A DNA stretch of 7,844 bases from the NCBI GenBank assembly GCA_903854795.1, contig CAINXF010000060.1:1-7844 (forward strand), given 5' to 3'. The DNA comes from Candidatus Kerfeldbacteria bacterium (lineage in GTDB: Bacteria > Patescibacteriota > Patescibacteriia > SBBC01). Shown in pieces: positions 1-6,339 of the stretch. The notes under the pieces were generated by a model. That model had not been told where the DNA came from. It did no database searches and worked only from the letters and a program-made list of their open reading frames with translations. Within the stretch, counting starts at the first letter, position 1. Each line of letters begins with the position of its first letter. The position numbers and the translations under genes were made by a program.

Positions 1-325
1 GGGCGTTCGATTTCACGTAGTACTGTTTAGCCCCAAGCGCAAGACCACGCTCGACATCCTCGCGAGCGCCAAGGCCCGTGTAGAATACTAGCGGGATATC
101 CATGGTGCGGGGGTCTTCCTTCAAAAGAAACGTCGCTTGAAAGCCATCCATGTCGCGCATGATGATGTCCATAGTGATGAGGTCGGGCGCGATGGCAGCG
201 ACAGCGTCAGCGAGGCTCGTAGGAGGAAACTCGAACCACGTCACTGCCGCACCTGCGTCCGTGAACTCCTCGACCAGAATGTCGGCGAGCCATTTATCGG
301 ATTCGAATACGAGAACCTTTGACAT
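1..325 (-). CDS. Response regulator receiver (CheY-like) domain protein, 3' end beyond the window
   Basis: The first 108 residues are visible and form a nearly complete receiver domain; the rest lies beyond the left edge. It begins MSKVLVFESD, which matches the first beta strand. The phosphoacceptor is Asp53 in DLITMDIIMRDMDGF, the conserved Ser/Thr is Thr83 in VFYTG, and the conserved Lys is Lys105 in QYYVKS. In known receivers a sensor kinase phosphorylates the Asp, and Lys plus Ser/Thr relay the change. The Mg-binding acidic pair normally read as E-D or D-D is Glu8-Ser9 here, with Asp10 next, so one acidic ligand is shifted or lost. The start follows the glycosyltransferase stop by 10 bases, with AAGG only 3 bases upstream of ATG, so translation may depend on coupling. 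It could be a single-domain regulator or carry an output domain that is not visible. The family is clear; the partner kinase and target are unknown. Confidence 0.85.
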   Translation of the reverse strand, partial: MSKVLVFESDKWLADILVEEFTDAGAAVTWFEFPPTSLADAVAAIAPDLITMDIIMRDMDGFQATFLLKEDPRTMDIPLVFYTGLGAREDVERGLALGAKQYYVKSNA

Positions 326-335
326 AAGCCTTGCG

Positions 336-2132
336 TCAACCAAGGTGATGCTTCTGGCGAACGATGCGCACCGCTTCCTGCGGGGGCATCTTCAAGCGCG
401 CGCTGATTCCCTTTTTTCCGACCGATGAGCTGAACAGGCGCGCAGGTACCCAGACGCCGCGCTTGCCCTGTGCGAGCATGGTGAGCCAGAGGTCCCAATC
501 CTGTAGTCGCTTGATGGACTCGTCGAATCCTGGAAAGTCCTTCCGACGTATGAGTGACATCGTACAGATGTAGTTCGATTGCTTCAGACGTTTCTCATCG
601 AAGTCGAACAGGTCGAAGGTACGCCATCCGAACCTGAAGCTGCAGTAGGCGTAGCTCGCGTCGGGTTTGAGCTCGAGCGTCGTCACCATGCGTTCGATCA
701 TGCGCGGGTGCAGCATGACGTCTGCGTCGCAGAACAAGACATATTCACCCGTGCTCTCGCTGAATCCCCTGTTGCGCGCGGCAGGCGCACCACCGTGGTC
801 TTTCCTGATGAACCGAACTCCAGGGAATTGGTCGCATACCATTTTTGGATCATCTATCGATCCGTCGTCGACCACGATGACCTCAGTATCCTTCCAAGTC
901 TGGAGCGCGATACTGTGAAGCGTTCGTGGGAGCGTTTCGACGCTGTTCCATGCCGGGATGATGACGCTGACACGGATCGGCCTCGTAGGTTGTTCGGGTG
1001 CGGCAAGGATGGTCGAGAACGTCTGCTTGAAGCGTTCGACTGAGAATGTCTGCTCGACGAACGTGCGTCCTTGTGCGGCGAGCTTCGCGGCACGCGCGGA
1101 ATCACCGAACAGCACGTTCACCGCATCGGCCACGGCATGCGTGTCTGCCTGTTCGTCAAGTGCGATACCGTTGTCGTCACGAATGATGTCAATGACGCCG
1201 GCACTCCGGGTCGCGATGATCGGACATCCGCGGGCGAGCGCTTCGATATACACGAGACCAAACCCCTCGACATCACGTGAGGATGCCACCGGTAGCATGA
1301 TGAACGCGCATGATGCGGCATAGGCAAGATCGCGGTCACGGTCCGACACGCGACCGAGGAAGCGGACATGCTCCTCGACATGAAGCTCATGTGCGAGTCG
1401 TTCGAGCGACGCACGCTCGGGCCCATCGCCGACGATGACATAATTCGCGTCAGGATAGCGTGTGAGGATCTCCGGCATCGCGTTGATGACGCGGGCAAGA
1501 CCTTTTCGTGCCACAAGTCTTCCTACCGTGAGGAGTGTTCGCTGCGGGTCGAGATTATATTGAGCGATGAACTGCGTGACCGCACGTGCCTCAACGAAAA
1601 CGGGCTTCCCGATGGTCGCGTACGCGATGACGAGTTTTCCCTCGGGAACGCCGAAATCCTTTAACAACGAGTACGTATAGCTACTGTTGACAATGATCCA
1701 TTCCGCGAGCCGTACGTTCCAGCGCAACAAAAATCTCCTCATCATCGACGTGCGGTACGACAAAAAATCGAGCCCATGGAACATGGCCGCGTACGGCGTG
1801 CCGGTAATCAGCTTTGTGAGTGCGCCGAGACTGACCCACCCTGCATAGTGACCGAACAGCACACGCGTGGCGCGCTGTGCGCGTACCGTCGCGAGAAACC
1901 AAGGAAGACGAAAGAGCCAGGCTGGCCGCGCGAAGGTATGTTTGAGGAGGTCTTTGTAGATCACCGTGTACGGCGTGACTGGATCACCACTCGGTCCGTT
2001 CGAAGACGGCGGGGCGATGACGACAATCCGCGATGGATCGACGTTGTTACAGATCGCGTCCAGAGTACGTTCGATACCACCTGAATGTTCGGGTGAGAAC
2101 GATTGCGTGACAAGGAGCGTCCGGTGGATCAT
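336..2132 (-). CDS. Two-domain glycosyltransferase, GT4 (GT-B) fused to GT2 (GT-A)
   Basis: This 598-residue protein joins two glycosyltransferases. Residues about 1-375 are a GT4-type GT-B enzyme: SGGIERT near 17-23 (acceptor-side glycine loop), His-Gly at 119-120, GRLVARKG at 204-211 with the expected phosphate-binding Arg and Lys, VGDGPER at 234-240, and the E-x7-E motif at Glu289/Glu297. Residues about 387-598 are a GT2-type GT-A enzyme: VSVIIPAWN at 388-396, VDDGS at 421-425, the metal-binding DAD at 469-471, and QDWDLWL at 544-550 carrying the likely catalytic Asp545. Both active sites look intact. No membrane segment is seen, so it probably acts on the cytoplasmic face of the membrane, adding two sugars to a lipid-linked glycan. 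Donor and acceptor are unknown. The start overlaps the flippase stop as ATGA, with AGGA 7 bases upstream, so the pair is translationally coupled. The GT2 part is short (about 210 residues) but keeps its core motifs. Confidence 0.9.
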   Translation of the reverse strand: MIHRTLLVTQSFSPEHSGGIERTLDAICNNVDPSRIVVIAPPSSNGPSGDPVTPYTVIYKDLLKHTFARPAWLFRLPWFLATVRAQRATRVLFGHYAGWVSLGALTKLITGTPYAAMFHGLDFLSYRTSMMRRFLLRWNVRLAEWIIVNSSYTYSLLKDFGVPEGKLVIAYATIGKPVFVEARAVTQFIAQYNLDPQRTLLTVGRLVARKGLARVINAMPEILTRYPDANYVIVGDGPERASLERLAHELHVEEHVRFLGRVSDRDRDLAYAASCAFIMLPVASSRDVEGFGLVYIEALARGCPIIATRSAGVIDIIRDDNGIALDEQADTHAVADAVNVLFGDSARAAKLAAQGRTFVEQTFSVERFKQTFSTILAAPEQPTRPIRVSVIIPAWNSVETLPRTLHSIALQTWKDTEVIVVDDGSIDDPKMVCDQFPGVRFIRKDHGGAPAARNRGFSESTGEYVLFCDADVMLHPRMIERMVTTLELKPDASYAYCSFRFGWRTFDLFDFDEKRLKQSNYICTMSLIRRKDFPGFDESIKRLQDWDLWLTMLAQGKRGVWVPARLFSSSVGKKGISARLKMPPQEAVRIVRQKHHLG

Positions 2133-3598
2133 GTGCCTTTCCTACCAATGGCACGCAGCACCAGACGAAGATCGCCCGCGTTCAATTCACCGAACATGAA
2201 AATCGAGGCGAGGTAGAGCATGCCTCCAGGAATGACCAAAAAGTACGGCGAGAATGTCTTTTGCAGGAGCATGAGCGGGATTGCCATGATACCAGCGCAT
2301 ACGAGCGTCCGAACGACGGTAGTTGACAACCTCCTTACGTTGACCGTGATGACGCGTCGCACTTGATAGAGCCCCATCGAGTAGAGCACGATATAGCTCA
2401 CGAGCACGGTGGCCGCAGCGCCGTTCACACCGAACCGCGGCTGAAGGATCACATTACAAACGATGCTGAGCACGACGGCCGAGCCGAGGTTGATAGTGTT
2501 CCAGATCTGCTTGTTCACCGCGATGAGAAAACTACCGACCGGAAAGTTGAGGAAAATGAAGGGCAACGCCGAGATCATAATACGAAGCGGTAACGTCGCC
2601 TCTGCGAACGAATGACCGAAGAGCTTAACTGAAAACGGGTGTGCGAGCACGAACACACCGACGGCGATCGGAATGCTCATGAGGATGAGGTAGCGGGTTG
2701 CCTGTTCGAAAATGCGGCTCAACTGGTCCTTCGAGGTGACGAAAAAGTGGCTCATTGCTGGCAGGAGGCTCGCGGCGAACGCGGCAGCGATGAACTCCAT
2801 GGCGAACGGTACCTTGTTCGCGGCGACGTAGATGCCGACCGCGGTCTTGCCTGCGTTCTTGAGGAGGAGGTAACGGTCCGTATAGGTGAAGAGCTTCGCG
2901 AGCAACGCAGCACCGAGTATTGGAGCTGAAATTGAAAGAAAATGACGAATAAGACCGCTATTCCACCAAAGCCGCGGGAATGCTCCGAGCTTCCTCCTGA
3001 TGACGCTGCTCATGAACGTGATATTGACGAGACTGCCTCCGATGAACGCGATCATGAGGCCGGGTACGCCAGCGTGTAGTTTGAACGCAATCACGCCAGT
3101 GGCGACCGAGGTGAGCGACGTGAGGACCACGCCGATCGCTTCGTAACGGAACGTCTGCATACCGCGGAGTACGGCAGTGAACGTGGTCGTGAACATGTCG
3201 AGGCTCACGACAATGCCGGCAAGGAACAACAAAGTTCGCGTCAGCTGATCAAAGTTATAGAATGCGTTGATGGCGAGCGTCGCCAGAAACGCGACGAGCG
3301 CGACCAGCACCTTGACCGACAGCACGTTGTTCATAAACTCATGCGCGCGATGCGGTGTGCGGGCTATCTCCCTGGTCAGGACCGACGCGAGCGAAAGGTC
3401 AATTACGGTGAGTGCTATAGGAATGACACTACGTACCGGTTCGAACAGTCCCGTGCCTGACGGACCGAGGATGCGGACGTAGTACACGAAAAATCCCAGC
3501 GAGATGAGCTTCTGGATGACGTTCGCGGCGAGCAGATACGAGGTGTTCGACAGGATCCTCGACTGGCCTTGGGCGAATTCTTCAGCGTGCTTCGCCAT
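2129..3598 (-). CDS. Polysaccharide flippase, Wzx/PST type (MOP superfamily)
   Basis: This 489-residue protein is almost wholly hydrophobic, with about 14 membrane segments by eye (near 20-42, 55-75, 92-112, 121-143, 153-173, 178-198, 218-236, 250-280, 300-320, 334-356, 366-384, 391-412, 425-445, 450-470). Length and layout fit the Wzx/polysaccharide-transport branch of the MOP exporters. The N-terminus has the typical amphipathic lead-in and first helix (SYLLAANVIQKLISLGFF), followed by RILGPSGTGLFEPVRS, the loop usual for this family. Such proteins flip undecaprenyl-linked oligosaccharides to the outer face of the membrane. The next gene is a glycosyltransferase overlapping by 4 bases, which supports a glycan role. 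No Shine-Dalgarno motif lies close to the start (AAGG is about 16 bases away). The frame is open back to the rpsI stop but offers no other ATG, GTG or TTG, so this ATG is the only standard start. MurJ is a related possibility, but the context favours Wzx. The substrate is unknown. Confidence 0.88.
   Translation of the reverse strand: MAKHAEEFAQGQSRILSNTSYLLAANVIQKLISLGFFVYYVRILGPSGTGLFEPVRSVIPIALTVIDLSLASVLTREIARTPHRAHEFMNNVLSVKVLVALVAFLATLAINAFYNFDQLTRTLLFLAGIVVSLDMFTTTFTAVLRGMQTFRYEAIGVVLTSLTSVATGVIAFKLHAGVPGLMIAFIGGSLVNITFMSSVIRRKLGAFPRLWWNSGLIRHFLSISAPILGAALLAKLFTYTDRYLLLKNAGKTAVGIYVAANKVPFAMEFIAAAFAASLLPAMSHFFVTSKDQLSRIFEQATRYLILMSIPIAVGVFVLAHPFSVKLFGHSFAEATLPLRIMISALPFIFLNFPVGSFLIAVNKQIWNTINLGSAVVLSIVCNVILQPRFGVNGAAATVLVSYIVLYSMGLYQVRRVITVNVRRLSTTVVRTLVCAGIMAIPLMLLQKTFSPYFLVIPGGMLYLASIFMFGELNAGDLRLVLRAIGRKGT
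2140..2143 (-). promoter_or_regulatory. Ribosome binding site of the glycosyltransferase gene
   Basis: AGGA, read on the minus strand, lies 7 bases before the ATG and inside the last codons of the flippase. With the ATGA stop-start overlap it points to reinitiation by ribosomes finishing the flippase. Confidence 0.6.
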
Positions 3599-3636
3599 AG
3601 TGAAAGGTGGAGAATTACCTTGTCGGACCGACGGTT

Positions 3637-3652
3637 GACGGGCGTACCCGTC
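3637..3652 (-). other. Hairpin between rpsI and the flippase gene
   Basis: The transcript strand reads GACGGG-TACG-CCCGTC, a perfect 6-bp GC-rich stem with a UACG tetraloop, 6 bases after the rpsI stop. No T-run follows, so a standard intrinsic terminator is unlikely. It could stabilise the 3' end of the ribosomal message, dampen transcription into the flippase gene, or shape flippase translation. Function is inferred only from position. Confidence 0.45.
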
Positions 3653-3658
3653 GCGGTA

Positions 3659-4204
3659 TCAACGTTTCTGCCACTGTGGCGCACGTCGTGCGCGCTTCAG
3701 ACCGTACTTCTTACGTTCCTTGACGCGTGGATCTCTTGTAAGGAATCCGGCGCGCTTCAGCGGCGTACGGTATTCTGCGTTGATACCAACGAGAAGTCGG
3801 CTCAGGCCGAGGCGAACCGCTTCGGATTGGCCATGCTTGCCACCGCCGACGACCTTCACGCTAATGTCGCCTGCGCGCTTGTACTGCAACAATTCGAACG
3901 GATCGTTCACGATTTTCTGCATGTCAAACGTCGGGAAATATACGCTGAAATCCTGCCGATTGACGATGAAGAGTCCGCTCCCCTTTTCCGAATACCTTAC
4001 ACGCGCGATGGCTGATTTTCGACGACCGACCGCCATGACATAGGTAAGCTTACCCGTATGGCGCGGAGTGAACGTCGCACGTGCGGCCTTTACCACCTGG
4101 ATTTCTGGTTTCTCAGTCGCCTTAACGACAGCTTTCCGTACGCGGGGCTTCGAGGTCGTGGCGGATTTCGCCTTCTTCGGTGCTGCTTTTTTTCGTTCTA
4201 CCAT
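3659..4204 (-). CDS. rpsI: Small ribosomal subunit protein uS9
   Basis: uS9 belongs to the 30S head, and its C-terminal tail reaches the P-site tRNA. The protein has 181 residues against about 130 for the family. The conserved part starts near residue 53: GRRKSAIARV at 60-69, the GGGKHGQSEAVRLGLSR block at about 120-136, LTRDPRVKERKKYGLKRARR at 155-174, and a basic end, QWQKR, with the usual terminal Lys-Arg. Residues 1 to about 50 are a low-complexity Lys/Ala/Pro-rich extension absent from typical uS9, and no ATG at the core boundary offers a shorter start. The gene follows rplM by 5 bases, the common rplM-rpsI pairing. Its TGA stop is in the same frame as the flippase that starts 60 bases later. 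Confidence 0.97.
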   Translation of the reverse strand: MVERKKAAPKKAKSATTSKPRVRKAVVKATEKPEIQVVKAARATFTPRHTGKLTYVMAVGRRKSAIARVRYSEKGSGLFIVNRQDFSVYFPTFDMQKIVNDPFELLQYKRAGDISVKVVGGGKHGQSEAVRLGLSRLLVGINAEYRTPLKRAGFLTRDPRVKERKKYGLKRARRAPQWQKR

Positions 4205-4209
4205 ACGCG

Positions 4210-4560
4210 TTAGGGTGTTACCTGAAGTCTCGTAATAAATCGTTTGCGGAGCTTATTGTCCGGCAACATGCGCAACACTGCGAGTCGCACCAACTTCTCC
4301 GGGTTTTTCTCGAATGTCTCACGGAGTTTCGTTGCACGAAGTCCACCGGGGTAGCCTGAGAAATGGTAGTGTTGTTTCTGATCCAACTTTTTTCCAGTGA
4401 AACGAAGCTTAGATGCGTTTATTATCGTCACCTTCACCGAAGGCATGATGTTCGGGGCATACGACGGCAGGTTCTTTCCACGCAGTATCGTGGCCGCCTT
4501 TGTGGCGATCCGACCGAGGACCTGGTTCGTGGCGTCGATGGTTTCGTGTGTAAAGGCCAT
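4210..4560 (-). CDS. rplM: Large ribosomal subunit protein uL13
   Basis: uL13 is an early-assembling 50S protein. The product has 116 residues, shorter than the usual 140 or so. Diagnostic blocks are DATNQVLGRIATKAATILRGK at 9-29 (normally DAxxxxLGRLAt), YHFSGYPGGL at 65-74, and AVLRMLPDNKL at 94-104 (normally AVxGMLPxNxL, with Gly replaced by Arg97). The start at MAFTHETID is chosen because it gives the family N-terminus and lies one base after the rplQ stop (TAA-T-ATG). A longer frame opening at 4710 would run through rplQ and has no homologous content. No separate Shine-Dalgarno motif is evident, so translation is probably coupled to rplQ. The reduced length seems to come from missing surface segments, not truncation, because both ends of the family are recognisable. 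Confidence 0.96.
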   Translation of the reverse strand: MAFTHETIDATNQVLGRIATKAATILRGKNLPSYAPNIMPSVKVTIINASKLRFTGKKLDQKQHYHFSGYPGGLRATKLRETFEKNPEKLVRLAVLRMLPDNKLRKRFITRLQVTP

Positions 4561-4561
4561 A

Positions 4562-4912
4562 TTATACGAATTCAATGATTGCGGTGATGCTGGCGTCACC
4601 AAGGCGTCGTCCAAGCTTCGTGACTCTCGTATAGCCACCCTTGCGCGTCGCATATTTCGGACCATACTCGGCGAGGAGCTTCTTGACGGAAGGCTCGTTA
4701 GCGAGGGCACTCATGAGATAGCGCCGAACGTGAAGAGACGGTTTTGTGCTTTTCGTAACAAGTGGTTCGATGAACGGACGCAGTGCCTTCGCTTTCGTCA
4801 CCGTGGTGGTGATTTTGCCATGCAGAATAAGAGAATTCGCGAGGCTCTTCATGAGAGCTTTACGCGGACCTCTCGTCCGTCCGAGCGTCTTCTTGATGTT
4901 ACGATGTCGCAT
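4562..4912 (-). CDS. rplQ: Large ribosomal subunit protein bL17
   Basis: bL17 sits near the peptide exit tunnel of the 50S subunit. The 116 residues match the family from end to end: MRHRNIKKTLGRTRGPRKAL at 1-20 (family MRHRxxxxKLGRxxxHRxAL), LILHGKITTTVTKAKALRP at 28-46, and GGYTRVTKLGRRLGDASITAIIEFV at 92-116 (family GGYTRILKLxxRxGDaApmaiiELV). The start at 4912 gives the canonical N-terminus and has GGAG 6 bases upstream. It overlaps the rpoA 3' end by 14 bases in another frame. A start further upstream (to 5032) would add only a Lys/Arg-rich shadow of rpoA. This is the usual rpoA-rplQ order of the alpha operon. Confidence 0.97.
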   Translation of the reverse strand: MRHRNIKKTLGRTRGPRKALMKSLANSLILHGKITTTVTKAKALRPFIEPLVTKSTKPSLHVRRYLMSALANEPSVKKLLAEYGPKYATRKGGYTRVTKLGRRLGDASITAIIEFV

Positions 4913-5702
4913 GGGTATCTCCGATTTCTTCTGTCGGCGTTTCAGGCGCTGCTTCTGCATCTTCCGTTTTTTTCGCCTTGCCGCGCTTTTTCTTCGGTGC
5001 ATCGACGTCATCAGACTTGCCGAGTGATGCAAACATCGAAAAATGCTCGACGAGTATCTGTGCGGACTGCGCGAGCGCGTCCTCCGGTCTTATCGAGCTA
5101 TCGGTCTCGATTTCGAGCAACAGGCGGTCGTAGTTCGTAATCTGCCCAACGCGTACGCTCTCAACGTTGAAGTTGACGGTCTTGACCGGAGTGTACACCG
5201 AATCGATCGCGATCCAGCCCACATCGAGCTTTTCCTTCTCACGACTCTCTACCGGCACGTAGCCACGACCGGGACTGACGACGACCTCCATATTGAAGGA
5301 TCCCGCCTTATCGGTAAGTGTCGCGATGTGTTGTTTCGGGCTGACTGCTTCGACCGAGCTGGGGCATTCGAAGTCGCCGGCAGTGACCGCTTTCTCACCT
5401 TTTGCCTTGAGCGAGAGCGTCACTGGCTCATCACCGTGAAGCTTAAAACGGATGAGTTTCAGATTGAGAATGATCGCAACAACATCTTCTTTCACGAACG
5501 GTACGGTCGAAAACTCATGATCGACGCCTTCGATCTTGACCGCGGTGACCGCGGCACCAGGAAGCGACGAAAGTAATACGCGTCGAAGCGCATTGCCGAG
5601 CGTCGTGCCGTAACCGGGGTAGCACGGTTCTATGATGAACTTCGCCCAATCCTTCTTGGATTCAGCGATTTCGATCTTTGCGGGTAGTGGTATTGATTCC
5701 AT
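4899..5702 (-). CDS. rpoA: DNA-directed RNA polymerase subunit alpha, N-terminal domain only
   Basis: Alpha forms the dimer on which beta and beta' assemble. Of 267 residues, about 1-228 form the complete N-terminal assembly domain: FIIEPCYPGYGTTLGNALRR at 22-41 and VLLSSLPGAAVTAVKIEGV at 42-60, HEFSTVPFVKEDV at 62-74, and NYDRLLLEIETDSSIRPEDA at 190-209 followed by LAQSAQILVEHF. The chain then ends in a low-complexity tail of about 37 residues: Lys-rich KKKRGKAKK at 237-245, then Glu/Ala/Pro/Thr-rich. The helix-hairpin-helix C-terminal domain (about residues 250-329 in E. coli) is absent. That domain normally binds UP elements and activators, so transcription activation here must work differently. 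The start has GGAG 6 bases upstream. The last codons overlap rplQ by 14 bases and contain the rplQ ribosome binding site. The ending is not a visible frameshift, since rplQ follows directly. Confidence 0.96.
   Translation of the reverse strand: MESIPLPAKIEIAESKKDWAKFIIEPCYPGYGTTLGNALRRVLLSSLPGAAVTAVKIEGVDHEFSTVPFVKEDVVAIILNLKLIRFKLHGDEPVTLSLKAKGEKAVTAGDFECPSSVEAVSPKQHIATLTDKAGSFNMEVVVSPGRGYVPVESREKEKLDVGWIAIDSVYTPVKTVNFNVESVRVGQITNYDRLLLEIETDSSIRPEDALAQSAQILVEHFSMFASLGKSDDVDAPKKKRGKAKKTEDAEAAPETPTEEIGDTHATS
4915..4925 (-). promoter_or_regulatory. Ribosome binding site of rplQ inside rpoA
   Basis: The minus strand reads ATCGGAGATAC, with GGAG 6 bases before the rplQ ATG. The same 11 bases at the same spacing precede rpoA. 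Here they also encode the RpoA C-terminal residues Ile-Gly-Asp, so one stretch has two roles. Confidence 0.7.
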
Positions 5703-5704
5703 AC

Positions 5705-5715
5705 GTATCTCCGAT
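5705..5715 (-). promoter_or_regulatory. Ribosome binding site of rpoA
   Basis: ATCGGAGATAC on the minus strand places GGAG 6 bases before the rpoA ATG. It is among the clearest Shine-Dalgarno motifs in the window and lies in the 21-base rpsD-rpoA gap, the widest inside the ribosomal block. It supports the chosen rpoA start and suggests fresh initiation, not coupling. Confidence 0.7.
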
Positions 5716-5723
5716 TGAGAGAA

Positions 5724-6335
5724 CTAGCGTGAATAAAACTCAACGATAAGTTGCGGGTTGATGTTGGAAGCGCTCACATCGAACGTCGGCATCTCGCGTA
5801 TTGTCGCTGCGAAGAGCTTCTTGTCCAGCGAGATCCAGGCCGGTGCTTCGTAGTTCTCGAGCTCCTTGATGATGTTCTGAACACCGGTCTTTGCCGTGCT
5901 GTTGGTATGAAGCGACACGACGTCGTTCACCTTGACCTGGAACGATGGGATATCGACACGTCGTCCCTTCACCATGATATGGCCGTGTCGGATGAGCTGG
6001 CGCGCGCCTTCCCGGCTACGCGCGAATCCTGCACGGAAGACAATGTTATCGAGCCGTTGTTCGAGCAGCTGGAACAGGAACTCGCCGGTGTTGCCGGGCT
6101 TTCGTTTCGCTTTCGCAAAGTACGTTCTGAATTGCCGCTCAAGAAGGCCGTAGACGAGCTGTGCCTTCTGCTTTTCGCGAAGACGAACGCCGTACTCTGA
6201 GAGCTTCCCGGATCCTTTCGGACCGTGTTGTCCTGGTGGATATGGACGCTTTCCGAACGACTTCTCGCCATGCGTAAATAATTTTTCGCCGATGCGGCGC
6301 TGACGCTTAACACGAGGATTGAGATTTCTGCTCAT
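5724..6335 (-). CDS. rpsD: Small ribosomal subunit protein uS4
   Basis: uS4 nucleates 30S assembly by binding the 5' domain of 16S rRNA. The 203 residues are of normal length. The N-terminal part reads RVKRQRRIGEKLF (8-20) and KRPYPPGQHGPKG (29-41), then LSEYGVRLREKQKAQLVYGL (45-64). The S4 RNA-binding domain spans about 94-155, with RLDNIVFRAGFARSREGARQ (94-113) and GHIMVKGRRVDIPS (118-131). The end, PQLIVEFYSR, is typical. No cysteine occurs, so this is the zinc-free form. The gene starts 4 bases after the rpsK stop, and the nearest Shine-Dalgarno-like bases (GAAGG) lie within rpsK, which suggests coupled translation. In model bacteria uS4 represses its own operon; no such operator is recognised here. 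Confidence 0.97.
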   Translation of the reverse strand: MSRNLNPRVKRQRRIGEKLFTHGEKSFGKRPYPPGQHGPKGSGKLSEYGVRLREKQKAQLVYGLLERQFRTYFAKAKRKPGNTGEFLFQLLEQRLDNIVFRAGFARSREGARQLIRHGHIMVKGRRVDIPSFQVKVNDVVSLHTNSTAKTGVQNIIKELENYEAPAWISLDKKLFAATIREMPTFDVSASNINPQLIVEFYSR

Positions 6336-6339
6336 ATGG

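Noticed and set aside
579..1043. 154-residue plus-strand open frame opposite the glycosyltransferase
   Set aside because: Antisense to conserved GT2 motifs (DDG, DAD), so it is a by-product of codon bias in the real gene.
3637..3652. Hairpin as an intrinsic terminator of the ribosomal operon
   Set aside because: No run of T follows the stem on the transcribed strand, so it was recorded only as a structured gap.
3637..3661. TGA plus hairpin after rpsI as a selenocysteine or recoding signal
   Set aside because: uS9 ends normally at QWQKR, no selenoprotein motif surrounds the TGA, and a 6-bp stem is common. Stop function is far likelier.
4210..4710. Longer rplM starting at 4710
   Set aside because: The extra 50 residues overlap rplQ and match nothing in uL13; the start at 4560 gives the family N-terminus.
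4562..5032. Longer rplQ starting at 5032
   Set aside because: The added N-terminus is only a Lys/Arg-rich read of rpoA in another frame; the ATG at 4912 gives the canonical MRHR start with a good GGAG.
4397..5140. 247-residue open frame on the plus strand
   Set aside because: It lies opposite rplM, rplQ and rpoA, has no recognisable motif and is Arg/Ser/Phe-rich in the way of an antisense shadow.
5043..5576. 177-residue open frame on the plus strand opposite rpoA
   Set aside because: The minus strand is unmistakably RNA polymerase alpha; the plus frame shows no family features or ribosome binding site.
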